A stretch of DNA of 26,942 bases, taken from positions 1-26,942 of the forward strand of contig JACDGH010000007.1 of the NCBI GenBank assembly GCA_013815395.1, written 5' to 3'. This DNA is from Parachlamydiaceae bacterium. Its GTDB lineage: Bacteria > Chlamydiota > Chlamydiia > Chlamydiales > Parachlamydiaceae. Positions 1 to 7,781 of the stretch are shown one piece after another (position 1 is the stretch's first letter; each line of letters starts with the position of its first letter). Position numbers and translations under genes: made by a program. Under the pieces are notes generated by a model. The model did no database searches. It was not told the origin of the DNA and saw only the letters and a program-made list of their open reading frames with translations.

Positions 1-1
1 G

Positions 2-493
2 TGTGTAGATCGACTTGTGGAAAACCTAAGTAAAAAAGGTTTTACAGATGTGTATGTGGAATGGGGTGGAGAAATTCACTGTCAAGGACAGCACCCTGAA
101 AAACGCCCTTGGACTGTTTTTGTGAGTCGCCTTGGAAATACTGACCCTTCACAAGCAATTGCAGTGCTTGCCATTAATAATAGCTCTATTGCCACTAGCG
201 GGGACTATTTGCAAAATTGGACGATTAACTCTCATGTTTCTTTGTTAAATGAAAATAACGCCACAACATTTTTTCATATCTTTGATCCAAAAACGCTCCG
301 TCCCCTAGAATCATCCCTAACTTCGATTGCTAGTGCTAGCGTGACTGCACCGTCATGTGCATTTGCGGATGGCCTGGCAACAACTGCTATGATGTTTCCA
401 ACGCTAGGTGAAGCAGAAGTATGGGCCAATACAATCAAGGAAAAATATCCGGAAATTTCATTTTGGTTAGTGAATCGTCAAAGCGAATTTTAG
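2..493 (+). CDS. apbE: FAD:protein FMN transferase ApbE, C-terminal part (5' end outside window)
   Basis: ApbE attaches FMN covalently to a threonine of flavoproteins, such as the NqrB and NqrC subunits of the sodium-pumping NADH dehydrogenase that chlamydiae use. The frame is open to the left edge, and the codons before the internal GTG at 17 already read V-D-R-L-V-E-N-L, which is the family's conserved 'vDr..e.L' helix. The gene is therefore truncated by the window and does not start at 17. Family landmarks follow in order: an E-W-G-G-E-I segment near the start, S-I-A-T-S-G-D-Y in the middle, H-I-F-D-P-K-T, and A-P-S-C-A-F-A-D-G-L-A-T-T-A-M near the end. These match the flavin- and metal-binding regions of ApbE. 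The stop at 491-493 faces the convergent radC. Identity is firm; the nqr target is inferred from chlamydial biology. Confidence 0.88.
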   Translation, partial: CVDRLVENLSKKGFTDVYVEWGGEIHCQGQHPEKRPWTVFVSRLGNTDPSQAIAVLAINNSSIATSGDYLQNWTINSHVSLLNENNATTFFHIFDPKTLRPLESSLTSIASASVTAPSCAFADGLATTAMMFPTLGEAEVWANTIKEKYPEISFWLVNRQSEF

Positions 494-600
494 TTCACGG
501 TTAAAATGAAAATATGACCTAACCAAGTGTCTAAATAAATTATACGTTTAACTCTTCATCCATAATAGTCTTGATATGGCATAATTATTTTTTAACCCCA

Positions 601-1314
601 CTATATCGAACTAAAGACATCTGTCTTTTGACGAAATGACAAATACCCCAGTTCACTAACAATCAAATGATCGTTTACGGGAATACCTATTAACCTTCCC
701 ACTTCAATCAATTTCTTTGTCAGATCATGATCTTGCTTTGACGGCGTTAAATCCCCACTAGGATGATTATGAACGAGAATGAGACTTGCTGCCTTATGCC
801 GAATAGCTGGATAAAACACTTCTCTCGGATGTACAGGAGCATGCGTTAACGTGCCAATTGCCACAATATGGTGACTGATCACACAGCCTCTAACATCTTG
901 TAAGATCACAACGAATAATTCTCTTTTCTCAGAAACCAGTTCATCTTTAACCAAATGGTAAGCATGTACTGGATGTTCAATTTTATACTTTGGAGCAATT
1001 ACCTGACGTGAGGCACGTAATCCCAAATTAAAAGCCGCTCTTAATTGAACAGCTTTTGCCATCCCCACCCCATTAATTTGACATAACTCTTCAATGGTTG
1101 CCTCTGCCAGTTTTTGCAAACAGCCAAAACGAGCAACAATCTGCTGTGCTAGCTGTAAGACCGGAGCGTTCTTAGTACCGCTTCCCAAAATTATAGCTAT
1201 CAACTCAGCCGCAGATAACGTTTCTGCGCCGTGCCGCATGAGTCTTTCTCGCGGACGTTCCGCTTCTGGTAATTTAAGGATAGAATAGCTGGGAGCGCCT
1301 AAGGGATCGTTCAT
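601..1314 (-). CDS. radC: RadC family JAMM/MPN+ protein
   Basis: A 237-residue RadC (UPF0758) protein of normal family length. The N-terminal half carries the helix-hairpin-helix-like region, including L-C-Q-I-N-G-V-G-M-A-K-A near residue 80. The C-terminal half is the MPN+ domain, with H-P-R-E-V-F and then H-N-H-P-S-G-D-L-T-P-S-x-x-D around residues 177-190. These are the His and Asp zinc ligands of a JAMM metallopeptidase-like site. The old link of RadC to DNA repair is doubtful, and its true substrate is unknown. The ATG at 1314-1312 overlaps the hflX TGA at 1313-1311 (ATGA), so it is probably translationally coupled to hflX as the last gene of its operon. It ends 107 bases from the convergent apbE stop. 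Confidence 0.92.
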   Translation of the reverse strand: MNDPLGAPSYSILKLPEAERPRERLMRHGAETLSAAELIAIILGSGTKNAPVLQLAQQIVARFGCLQKLAEATIEELCQINGVGMAKAVQLRAAFNLGLRASRQVIAPKYKIEHPVHAYHLVKDELVSEKRELFVVILQDVRGCVISHHIVAIGTLTHAPVHPREVFYPAIRHKAASLILVHNHPSGDLTPSKQDHDLTKKLIEVGRLIGIPVNDHLIVSELGYLSFRQKTDVFSSI

Positions 1315-2633
1315 GGCTCTTGCAAATATTTTTTGAGTTTTTGTAAATTTACTGATGGCAGATCCACCTTTAACAACACGTCATTATCTTCATATTCTTG
1401 CTCGACAATATGTCCAAGTCGCATCACTTCACTAACCACTCCATAGTCACTCTGAGGAATTCTTAAAGTCACAATATGACGTTGCTTGCTGAGCTCCAAA
1501 ACCATCAGGTCATAAAGATTTTGCAACCCTGTATTTTTCAAGGCTGAAATTTGCACTGATTTGGGATATTTCAATGTTAAGCGCGCGATAACCTCGGGAT
1601 CAGTGCATAAATCGATCTTATTAAGGACTGTTATAATGGGCTTATCTTCAGCATTTAATTCTTTAAGAACCTCATATGTTGTTTTAGCTTGCTCTTCAAC
1701 CATGGGGTGGGAAGTGTCAACAAGATGGAGCAAGATATCTGCTTGGAATGCTTCTTCAAGAGTACTTTTAAAAGCTGCTACTAGAAGGTGAGGTAGCTTA
1801 CGAATAAATCCAACCGTATCAATCAGTAAAATTTCCTGATTGTTAGGTAAAGTGTATTTTCTCGTCGTTGTATCTAAAGTGGCAAATAGTTTATTTTCAA
1901 CAAAAACACCAGCATTTGTGATCGCATTTAATAAAGTCGATTTTCCCACATTTGTATACCCAATAATGGCAAATACAGGAATTTCTGAGCGCTGGCGCGA
2001 ACCGCGCTGCGTTTCTCTATGGGAACGCACTTCCTCTAATTCTTTTTGAAGAAGATCTATCTTGCGTTTTAAGATGCGGCGATCAATCTCGATTTGCTTT
2101 TCGCCTTCACCTTTGGTATACCCCCCACCTCCGGAACCACCACCGCCTGAGCCATGCTGGCGTGACAAGTGCGTCCACAATCTTCTCAACCGAGGAGCTT
2201 GATAACGAACCTGAGCGAGCTCAATCTGCAATTTAGCCTCTTTAGTTTGTGCACGCTGAGCAAAAACGCCTAAAATGACTTCTGTACGATCGATAACGGG
2301 AACACCAAAGGCTTTTTCAAGATTTCGCTGTTGTCCAGGTGATATTTCATCATCAAAAATAACTAGATTAGCATCGACTTCTTTGACTATGGCCACTGCT
2401 TCAGCAAGCTTTCCTTCTGTGATATAGGTTCCGGCCTCATAACGGCGGACAACACAAGGCATCTTGCCCAAAATTTCCACTCCATAAGTTTCAGCTAAAA
2501 GCACTAACTCCTGAAGATGTTCTAAGCAAATTGCTTTATGTGACGAACCTTTATATGCGGAAATAAGCAAAGCACGAAAAGATTCCTTTTCCTGCGTTGG
2601 TTGTATAATACCATTATTTATATCGGGCTGCAT
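1311..2633 (-). CDS. hflX: Ribosome-associated GTPase HflX
   Basis: A 440-residue HflX, a GTPase that binds the 50S subunit and splits or rescues stalled ribosomes. The N-terminal HflX domain spans about residues 20-160. A helical region with E-K-Q-I-E-I-D-R-R, the family's 'GExqlexDRR' motif, follows the linker. The G domain has G1 G-Y-T-N-V-G-K-S-T (about 223-231), G3 D-T-V-G-F and G4 N-K-I-D. The linker at about 160-171 is unusually rich in glycine (H-G-S-G-G-G-G-S-G-G-G-G-Y), where other HflX proteins have a shorter Gly-rich loop. The ATG at 2633 is preceded by a good GAGG ribosome site. It lies 24 bases after the upstream hydrolase gene and overlaps radC by four bases. From memory, an hflX-phnP pairing also occurs in Chlamydia, which fits this context. 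Confidence 0.95.
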   Translation of the reverse strand: MQPDINNGIIQPTQEKESFRALLISAYKGSSHKAICLEHLQELVLLAETYGVEILGKMPCVVRRYEAGTYITEGKLAEAVAIVKEVDANLVIFDDEISPGQQRNLEKAFGVPVIDRTEVILGVFAQRAQTKEAKLQIELAQVRYQAPRLRRLWTHLSRQHGSGGGGSGGGGYTKGEGEKQIEIDRRILKRKIDLLQKELEEVRSHRETQRGSRQRSEIPVFAIIGYTNVGKSTLLNAITNAGVFVENKLFATLDTTTRKYTLPNNQEILLIDTVGFIRKLPHLLVAAFKSTLEEAFQADILLHLVDTSHPMVEEQAKTTYEVLKELNAEDKPIITVLNKIDLCTDPEVIARLTLKYPKSVQISALKNTGLQNLYDLMVLELSKQRHIVTLRIPQSDYGVVSEVMRLGHIVEQEYEDNDVLLKVDLPSVNLQKLKKYLQEP

Positions 2634-2657
2634 ACTTTCCTCTTTTCATCGCCAATT

Positions 2658-3437
2658 TTAAATTTCTAATCCATCATATGCCAAGCGGATATCTGCCGGC
2701 AAGTAGGCATTTGCTTTTTCATGATCCAATTCATGGGCGATATGCATTAGCCATGTCTGCTTTGCGCCTACCCGTCGCGAAAAATCCACAGCTTCATCTA
2801 TGCTAAAATGCAGCGGTGTAGAGGAAAAACGCAAAGCACTTATGACTAATGTTTCAACACCTTTTAAATCTTCAAAAATTGTTGTAGGGTAGTCTCTAAT
2901 ATCAGAAACGTAGGCAAGATTGCCAAATCGAAAACCATTAACATTCATCCCCCCTTGCTGATAAGTGAAGTAGCGAACATCAAGCCCTGCAAACAACACT
3001 TCAGCCCTTTCACTTTCTAAAAGCTGCAATTGAAATTTTGCTGTCAGTGCTGCATAAGGACTATCTTCGTCAAAAATATAGTAAAATCTTCGCTTTAAGT
3101 CCGCTAAGGTGTCTGGGGAGAGTAAGCAGGGTATAGCCTGATGGGTGCGCAATGAATATATGCGCAATTCATCAAATCCGGCTGTATGATCATTATGGGC
3201 ATGGGTAATAATAATTCCATCTAACTGATCAAGTCCATACCGCAATGCCTGTTCTCTAAAGTCCGGCCCACAATCAATTAAAATGCGTTTACCATCAATC
3301 ATCAATAAAGCTGAGGGACGCAATCGTTTGTTAAAAGAGATCTCAGACTGGCAAACAGGACATTTACACCCGATCACAGGGATGCCCATTGAGCCGCCTG
3401 TACCAAGAAAAAGAAGTTTCGGCGTAATTGTTATCAT
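2658..3437 (-). CDS. PhnP-like metallo-beta-lactamase-fold hydrolase
   Basis: A 259-residue MBL-fold hydrolase of the PhnP / cyclic phosphodiesterase type. The N terminus has L-F-L-G-T-G-G-S followed by C24-x-C26-x-x-C29, the Cys-rich structural zinc motif typical of PhnP-like proteins. The catalytic H-A-H-N-D-H motif lies near residues 78-83, after I-D-C-G-P-D. Further metal ligands are expected at S-D-I-R-D in the middle and H-I-A-H-E-L-D-H near the C terminus. The substrate cannot be read from the sequence. No phn cluster is present, so a phosphonate role is unlikely; a cyclic nucleotide or phosphodiester substrate is possible. The start codon overlaps the stop of the upstream membrane-anchored protein (ATGA), and hflX follows after 24 bases. 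Confidence 0.85.
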   Translation of the reverse strand: MITITPKLLFLGTGGSMGIPVIGCKCPVCQSEISFNKRLRPSALLMIDGKRILIDCGPDFREQALRYGLDQLDGIIITHAHNDHTAGFDELRIYSLRTHQAIPCLLSPDTLADLKRRFYYIFDEDSPYAALTAKFQLQLLESERAEVLFAGLDVRYFTYQQGGMNVNGFRFGNLAYVSDIRDYPTTIFEDLKGVETLVISALRFSSTPLHFSIDEAVDFSRRVGAKQTWLMHIAHELDHEKANAYLPADIRLAYDGLEI

Positions 3438-4036
3438 TTTGTTGCAAGTAGCTCTATAGCTTGTTCAAGGATGCCGATATGCTTAAAATAAGCCCATTGT
3501 TTAACACTATTTTGTCCACGCAGCGATATGCGATAATAATCTTTCACAAAATCTACTTCAAACAAATTTACATTGCCCGATGAATTATTATCATCTGTTT
3601 TTACTTTGAATGATAGTTTTGCTCCAAGGTTATTAAATCCTGTAGCAATCGCGGTTTCCGCCGCAACATCAGTTATACTAATATCATTTCCTAGCCATGT
3701 GTAGAGTTCGCCATAGGTCTTCAAAGTGGCCTCATTATTTTTCATGGCATTTTTTACAAAATCGTAATAGGAAAATTCGATTAGGTCAAATACAAACTGG
3801 GAATTGTTGTGTGACTTGTGATGTGATTTGGAAATGAGCTTTGGATTAGCATTGCTAAAGTAAAGTGCTTTAACATTTTCCGGAGAAAGTAAAACATTTT
3901 TCGCTAAATACGAACCTTCCGGACCATAAGAATATAGCATAAAAAACATAGCAGCAAAAGAGACGCCTACAGCAGAGCCTATGATCAGTAGCAGGTTGCG
4001 AATCTGTTGTCTTTTCGAAATATCTTTTGATTCCAT
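3434..4036 (-). CDS. Conserved-looking membrane-anchored protein of unknown function
   Basis: A 200-residue protein I do not recognise. It has a short basic cytoplasmic N terminus (K-R-Q-Q-I-R) and one hydrophobic segment at about residues 14-35. The rest, about 165 residues, is soluble and probably periplasmic, with a His/Asn/Ser patch (S-H-H-K-S-H-N-N-S) near residue 72. No lipobox or catalytic motif is visible. It is the first gene of the phnP-like/hflX/radC group, and its TGA overlaps the next ATG (ATGA), which supports a real, translated gene. The upstream region 4037-4275 is divergent with the orphan gene at 4276 and must carry its promoter, but I see no convincing -35/-10 pair there. 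No function is proposed. Confidence 0.75.
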   Translation of the reverse strand: MESKDISKRQQIRNLLLIIGSAVGVSFAAMFFMLYSYGPEGSYLAKNVLLSPENVKALYFSNANPKLISKSHHKSHNNSQFVFDLIEFSYYDFVKNAMKNNEATLKTYGELYTWLGNDISITDVAAETAIATGFNNLGAKLSFKVKTDDNNSSGNVNLFEVDFVKDYYRISLRGQNSVKQWAYFKHIGILEQAIELLATK

Positions 4037-4275
4037 TTTATCACATCTTTGTTAATGCATCAGTGAGTTTGTGTCTTGTCATTCGAGTTTTTGAGAAAAA
4101 TTACAGATAGGTTACTATAAATAATAATGCGAGATGTCATATCTTCCCATCTACATCATTCTATCAATTTTGCTCCCATTACCGATACCTTTTTTTTCAC
4201 GTCTATTTTAATGGTCTTATGCTATAAAGAATCATGTGCAAGCAAAATATTGATGCTTTAATGGAGATTTAGAAA

Positions 4276-4686
4276 ATGTTTTGTTGTTTTACCAAGAGTA
4301 ATCCAAATCCTGAAGCTGTATCATCCTTATCTTCCGATTTAAATTGTAACCAAATAAATATTCACTCGCAAGGAAGTGTTCCCTTAAATGAAACCGATAA
4401 GAAAATTATATTGGTTGAGCCCCATGCGACATTGTCTTGGAGTTCTTCTGAAGTTGATTTTAAGGCAACCTTACCATTAATTGCTATAGCTGAAAGTAAA
4501 GAATTAACTTTAGAGGAACAATTTGATTTTTTATATAACGCTTTTCATGGCCTTGACAGAAACCAATTCGATCCCCTTGTTTCTCAACATATTAGCATTG
4601 ACAAGTTTAGTAAATTAATCGCATTTTGCGAAGCTCATCCTGAATTTAAATCACGATTACATTTTCCTGATTGTTCAATTAGTTAA
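4276..4686 (+). CDS. Hypothetical orphan protein, 136 aa
   Basis: A 136-residue protein with no family I recognise. It starts M-F-C-C-F-T-K, has a Ser/Asn-rich, low-complexity first third, then a more regular part with a possible helical stretch (L-T-L-E-E-Q-F-D-F-L-Y-N-A-F) from about residue 75. There is no signal peptide or membrane segment. The ATG is preceded by GGAG about 9 bases upstream. Ser/Asn-rich N termini without a Sec signal are common in chlamydial type III effectors, but that is only a suggestion. The leader and first codons resemble a damaged sequence about 520 bases downstream, so it may have had a tandem paralogue. It is flanked by gene-poor DNA and not linked to an operon. 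Confidence 0.6.
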   Translation: MFCCFTKSNPNPEAVSSLSSDLNCNQINIHSQGSVPLNETDKKIILVEPHATLSWSSSEVDFKATLPLIAIAESKELTLEEQFDFLYNAFHGLDRNQFDPLVSQHISIDKFSKLIAFCEAHPEFKSRLHFPDCSIS

Positions 4687-4793
4687 AAACAGCTAAGCTC
4701 GAAAAACCTCTAAATTCAGGCGAAACTAAAGTGATGTTTTAAAAACCATTGCCAAAATTCATTAAGGTCCTTAGATAAATGGAGATATAAAAT

Positions 4794-4934
4794 ATGTTTT
4801 CTAATTAAACCGACGTGATTATGCTAAACTTGTCCCAACCTCTGCCCTCTTTTGTTACCCCAATGACAAAAGATCAAAAAAAACTAAACTTAGATTTTTC
4901 TGCTTTGAACAATCAGAGAAAGAAGAGTTTATAG
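4794..4934 (+). pseudogene. Possible remnant of a decayed small gene
   Basis: The 322 bases between 4687 and 5008 hold no intact gene. At 4779 the sequence ATGGAGATATAAAATATG repeats, with few changes, the leader and start of the gene at 4276 (ATGGAGATTTAGAAAATG at 4261). The ATG at 4794 is followed by TTTT, as in that gene, but hits TAA at codon 5. The same frame then reopens with an ATG at 4821 and runs 37 codons to TAG at 4932-4934. This fits a degraded second copy of a small orphan gene. The similarity beyond the start is not visible at protein level, so chance is possible. The rest of the gap shows nothing further. Confidence 0.25.
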
Positions 4935-5008
4935 AAAACCTGAAAGGCAATTGACTAGTCCCTGTTAATTCAATGGCCACAAATTGTACAAGTAATAAAT
5001 GAGACAAT

Positions 5009-5824
5009 ATGCAGTTTCAACGAAATAATTTTTTTGCCTATAATGATACTTATAAACAAATTGAAGGCTTTTGGGCACCCACAACTACTGGTGGAGCAAT
5101 GAAGATTAATTGTGCTCTAGGTGAAGGGGTAGATCATAAGATTTATATCAATATCACGACGCAAACCTTTGCTCAAAGATTTTTTAGTGCATTCGCCTCT
5201 TTCATTACCCTCGGATACGTAAAAGACTTTTTCAAAAATGAAATAAGGTTGATTCGCACTTGCAATATTGATTTTGCAGAAGTGAAAAGCATTATTATCC
5301 ACTATTATCAAGATATGGTTTCTGCAAAAGTTGCAGCAGTGAATACGGATATGCTGACAAAGAAATTTTTCAGAAGCTTAACGACGGTCCAATCGTCAAG
5401 GTCGAACACCCCTTTTTCCCCACCTACCCCTCTTACATCAGAGCAGTTAGCTGTAGCTGATAAGTTAAAGCGATCGACTATCATTATTGTTAGAAATGTT
5501 CTTACTTTTTTTTTGGATCCGAAAATCCGAGAGATGAATCCACTCGAATTAAAAAAGGTCTTAGATGTGGCAAAAGAGGATACCGTTCCATCATTAAATC
5601 TCAGGAGCGAGAAATTTTTCTTCAAAATGATGCAACCGATCGATCAAATGATCAATGAAATGAAGGGAATGAAAGAGGCTTTTACAACTCTTGCAGTTAA
5701 ATCAGGGGATTCAGATATTCGAAAAAAAATTGTCGAGGGAATTGCTTGTGGCTATCTCAATAATCTCATGGAAGAACTTGACATTGAAAACCCTTCAATC
5801 GTGGATAATATAATTAATTCTTAG
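5009..5824 (+). CDS. Hypothetical orphan protein, 271 aa
   Basis: A 271-residue protein I do not recognise. Residues 1-70 are mixed, with a hydrophobic aromatic stretch (F-A-Q-R-F-F-S-A-F-A-S-F-I-T-L-G-Y) at about 53-69 that is short for a membrane span. A Ser/Pro-rich linker lies near 130-143. The C-terminal half looks helical, with alternating charge and many Lys/Glu. No signal peptide and no catalytic motif can be seen. The upstream ribosome site is weak (GAGA about 5 bases before ATG). It stands alone on the plus strand between a decayed region and a hairpin-containing interval, a typical position for a lineage-specific, possibly host-interacting protein. That role is inference only. Confidence 0.65.
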   Translation: MQFQRNNFFAYNDTYKQIEGFWAPTTTGGAMKINCALGEGVDHKIYINITTQTFAQRFFSAFASFITLGYVKDFFKNEIRLIRTCNIDFAEVKSIIIHYYQDMVSAKVAAVNTDMLTKKFFRSLTTVQSSRSNTPFSPPTPLTSEQLAVADKLKRSTIIIVRNVLTFFLDPKIREMNPLELKKVLDVAKEDTVPSLNLRSEKFFFKMMQPIDQMINEMKGMKEAFTTLAVKSGDSDIRKKIVEGIACGYLNNLMEELDIENPSIVDNIINS

Positions 5825-5902
5825 TTATGCGTCTCTGTGTAGCTCTAAAGCTTCTTAATGTCTTTTTTTGTAGTTTTCAGCCCATTTTATTTGCGTTAAT
5901 TC

Positions 5903-5917
5903 AGGGCGAGACGCCCT
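5903..5917. repeat. Short G+C-rich palindrome
   Basis: AGGGCG and CGCCCT form a 6-base stem around a 3-base loop AGA, followed by TTACTACC. It is G+C-rich in an AT-rich interval and sits 79 bases after the stop of the 271-aa gene. It looks like a dispersed palindromic repeat unit or a small stem-loop. There is no T-run, so it is not a clear intrinsic terminator. Confidence 0.4.
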
Positions 5918-5942
5918 TACTACCTGTCGTGAAGGCCTTGAA

Positions 5943-5979
5943 TGATAGTAATCAGAACCTTTCGATCTGATTACTATCA
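5943..5979. terminator. 14-bp perfect hairpin between convergent genes
   Basis: TGATAGTAATCAGA (5943-5956) and TCTGATTACTATCA (5966-5979) are perfect inverted copies with a 9-base loop. The hairpin lies between the convergent stops at 5824 (+) and 6108 (-), which suits a bidirectional terminator. There is no uninterrupted T-run on either side (GTAAAAAATTATT follows on the plus strand), so the terminator call is tentative. The inverted repeat itself is certain. Confidence 0.5.
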
Positions 5980-6052
5980 GTAAAAAATTATTCTTAGCAT
6001 TTTCTGATTTTCATTTCACTAGATTTATGGAAAATGCTTTTCAGCGGGTTTT

Positions 6053-6081
6053 TAGCCAGATTGACCAGCCGAGACTGGCTA
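6053..6081. terminator. Possible stem-loop terminator near the lptE-like 3' end
   Basis: TAGCCAG (6053-6059) pairs with CTGGCTA (6075-6081) around a 15-base loop that itself contains CCAG/CTGG options. GCTTTTCGTT follows on the plus strand. It lies 27 bases beyond the stop of the minus-strand lptE-like gene. It could end plus-strand transcription from the 271-aa gene or minus-strand transcription. The T-run is weak. Confidence 0.3.
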
Positions 6082-6107
6082 GCTTTTCGTTCGCCAAGTA
6101 GAAGTTG

Positions 6108-6701
6108 CTATTGCACCCAGCTATAAGTAACATAATCGACGATTTTACGAGCTAAAACTTGATTTAAAGGAGCTTGGGCAGCATCCACAGCCTGATTAAA
6201 GTCGCTAAGCTGTCCCAGAGAAAATACGTTCACCTCGTCCCTTGCATATTCATAATCATGATCAAAAGCAACATTGGCTGAAATTTGAACTGGCCCAAGC
6301 ACAATGGCACTTGAAGAAGTGTCTTCAACTTTAATTTCCACGAAAGAGATTCGACGCGTTTCAGTGGGAATGATAGATCTTCTTCGTTCCCCATCCTTTT
6401 TTCGATCATAGCGAAATCCAATATTATCATTTCGATCGTCAATGATACTCACTTTCAGAACAAGCGCCCCACCGGTGCGCCGATATTCGAAACTGCCGCT
6501 TCGTACAAATTCATGGATAATAGCAGCCGTTAAAGAGCCGTCAAGATCGCCTTCAACGTAGGGAACACTAATTGAAGTATATTTAGCTGCCAGGCCAGAA
6601 TTATCATTAAAATGATAACCACAGCAGCTAAATAGTATTGCCCCCGATAGTATTACAAGTAATAGCAACGGATTGAAAATTTGAAATACGAATTCTTTCA
6701 T
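6108..6701 (-). CDS. lptE: LptE-like LPS-assembly lipoprotein
   Basis: A 197-residue protein with a hydrophobic leader and a lipobox-like L-F-S-C at about residues 23-26. It is immediately followed by C-G-Y-H-F, matching the start of mature LptE ('CGFxL/CGYxF'). LptE is the outer-membrane lipoprotein that plugs the LptD barrel and helps deliver LPS to the surface. The mature part has the family pattern: a V-P-Y-V-E-G-D strand, then a long helix (L-T-A-A-I-I-H-E-F-V-R-S-G), then strands with A-L-V-L-K-V, and a C-terminal helix after L-N-Q-V-L-A. Length is normal. It is 12 bases downstream of the BamD-like gene and likely cotranscribed with it. The family is fast-evolving, so the call rests on architecture more than on motifs. 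Confidence 0.72.
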   Translation of the reverse strand: MKEFVFQIFNPLLLLVILSGAILFSCCGYHFNDNSGLAAKYTSISVPYVEGDLDGSLTAAIIHEFVRSGSFEYRRTGGALVLKVSIIDDRNDNIGFRYDRKKDGERRRSIIPTETRRISFVEIKVEDTSSSAIVLGPVQISANVAFDHDYEYARDEVNVFSLGQLSDFNQAVDAAQAPLNQVLARKIVDYVTYSWVQ

Positions 6702-6713
6702 ATTATTTCTTGA

Positions 6714-7706
6714 TCACGTCACTTCTGGATCACTCGCAGGATTAACAAAGGTTGGATCTAATATATATAGTCGATCTCTACAAAGTTCTGCTACATCGGT
6801 GTCAGGAAATTGATGCACTGTATTCCTGTAATAAATAATCGAAGATTGGGGCTTGCATTTGCGCTCATAAAAACACCCGGTATCATACAACCCTTTAGCG
6901 TAAATTTCCTTAATCAATTGAACATTATTTTCGGCTTCGCAAATACGTTCTTCGCGAGGGAATTCTTGCTTAAATTTACGCACATTAATTTGCGCAAAGG
7001 CGAGGATGTCAGGATTTTGAAATTCAATACGGCATTGATCAATAAAAACACGCGAAATATATATATAACATTCAGGTGTCAATTCATGCTTCGGAAAGCG
7101 ACGAATCACCATTTGAAAGGCTTCTATACATGAACGGTAATCCCTCAGCTGCCACAGTAGGGTGCCTTTGGAAACCAAAGCTCTTGCAGCAATATCATGG
7201 CTGGGAACTGCAGCAATAACCTCATCATATATTTTCAGAGCAAGCGCCTTGCCACAAGCCCATTTTGGCAATTTCTTTGTTCCAAAGAAACGGCGCTTGG
7301 CCCCTACAGATAATTTTTCAGCAATAAGAAACTTGAATTCGACAGTTTCTTGAAAAAACCTTGGATTGCTCTGAACTTTTAGATATGTGGTAAAAGATTC
7401 GTTAGCAAAATCCAATTCATTCAAATTATAGTAACAAACGCCTTCATAATAATTGGCTTCTTGCCCATAAGATGTTGTAGGGAAATTGGTGATGACGATG
7501 CGGAATTGTTTCAAACCCTCGAGCCAATCGCATGCCTCAACAGCATTACAACCTAGCGTGAAATGCTCTTGCGCTGAATAGCGGGCAATATATTCAACAT
7601 TGACAACACGTCCTTTTTTCAAAGTATAAGCTGCTTCGATATGTGAAATTTTAGAAATCATTGTCACACACAATACAAACATAAAAAGAAATTTTAATCT
7701 CATCAT
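6714..7706 (-). CDS. BamD-like TPR protein (outer-membrane assembly)
   Basis: A 330-residue protein with a Sec-type leader (about residues 1-25, ending H-I-E-A-A) and TPR-type helical repeats. The pattern A-x-x-x-F-x-x-x-x-x-x-F-P-x-x-x-x-x-x-x-A-x-Y occurs at the start, and Y-Y-R-N-T-V-H-Q-F-P-D-T at the end, as in BamD/YfiO, which scaffolds the BAM barrel-insertion complex. Unlike typical BamD it has no lipobox cysteine after the leader, so it would be periplasmic or held by partners. The ATG at 7706 is followed directly by another at 7703. The GAGG ribosome site lies 2 bases before the first and 5 before the second, so 7703 may be the true start. lptE follows closely, suggesting an envelope-biogenesis pair. 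Confidence 0.68.
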   Translation of the reverse strand: MMRLKFLFMFVLCVTMISKISHIEAAYTLKKGRVVNVEYIARYSAQEHFTLGCNAVEACDWLEGLKQFRIVITNFPTTSYGQEANYYEGVCYYNLNELDFANESFTTYLKVQSNPRFFQETVEFKFLIAEKLSVGAKRRFFGTKKLPKWACGKALALKIYDEVIAAVPSHDIAARALVSKGTLLWQLRDYRSCIEAFQMVIRRFPKHELTPECYIYISRVFIDQCRIEFQNPDILAFAQINVRKFKQEFPREERICEAENNVQLIKEIYAKGLYDTGCFYERKCKPQSSIIYYRNTVHQFPDTDVAELCRDRLYILDPTFVNPASDPEVT

Positions 7707-7781
7707 CGCCTCAAATTAAACACAAAAATAGAATCTTAATCACATACAAGCGAAAATTGTAGGCTAGCTTCAAGCTTCCTG

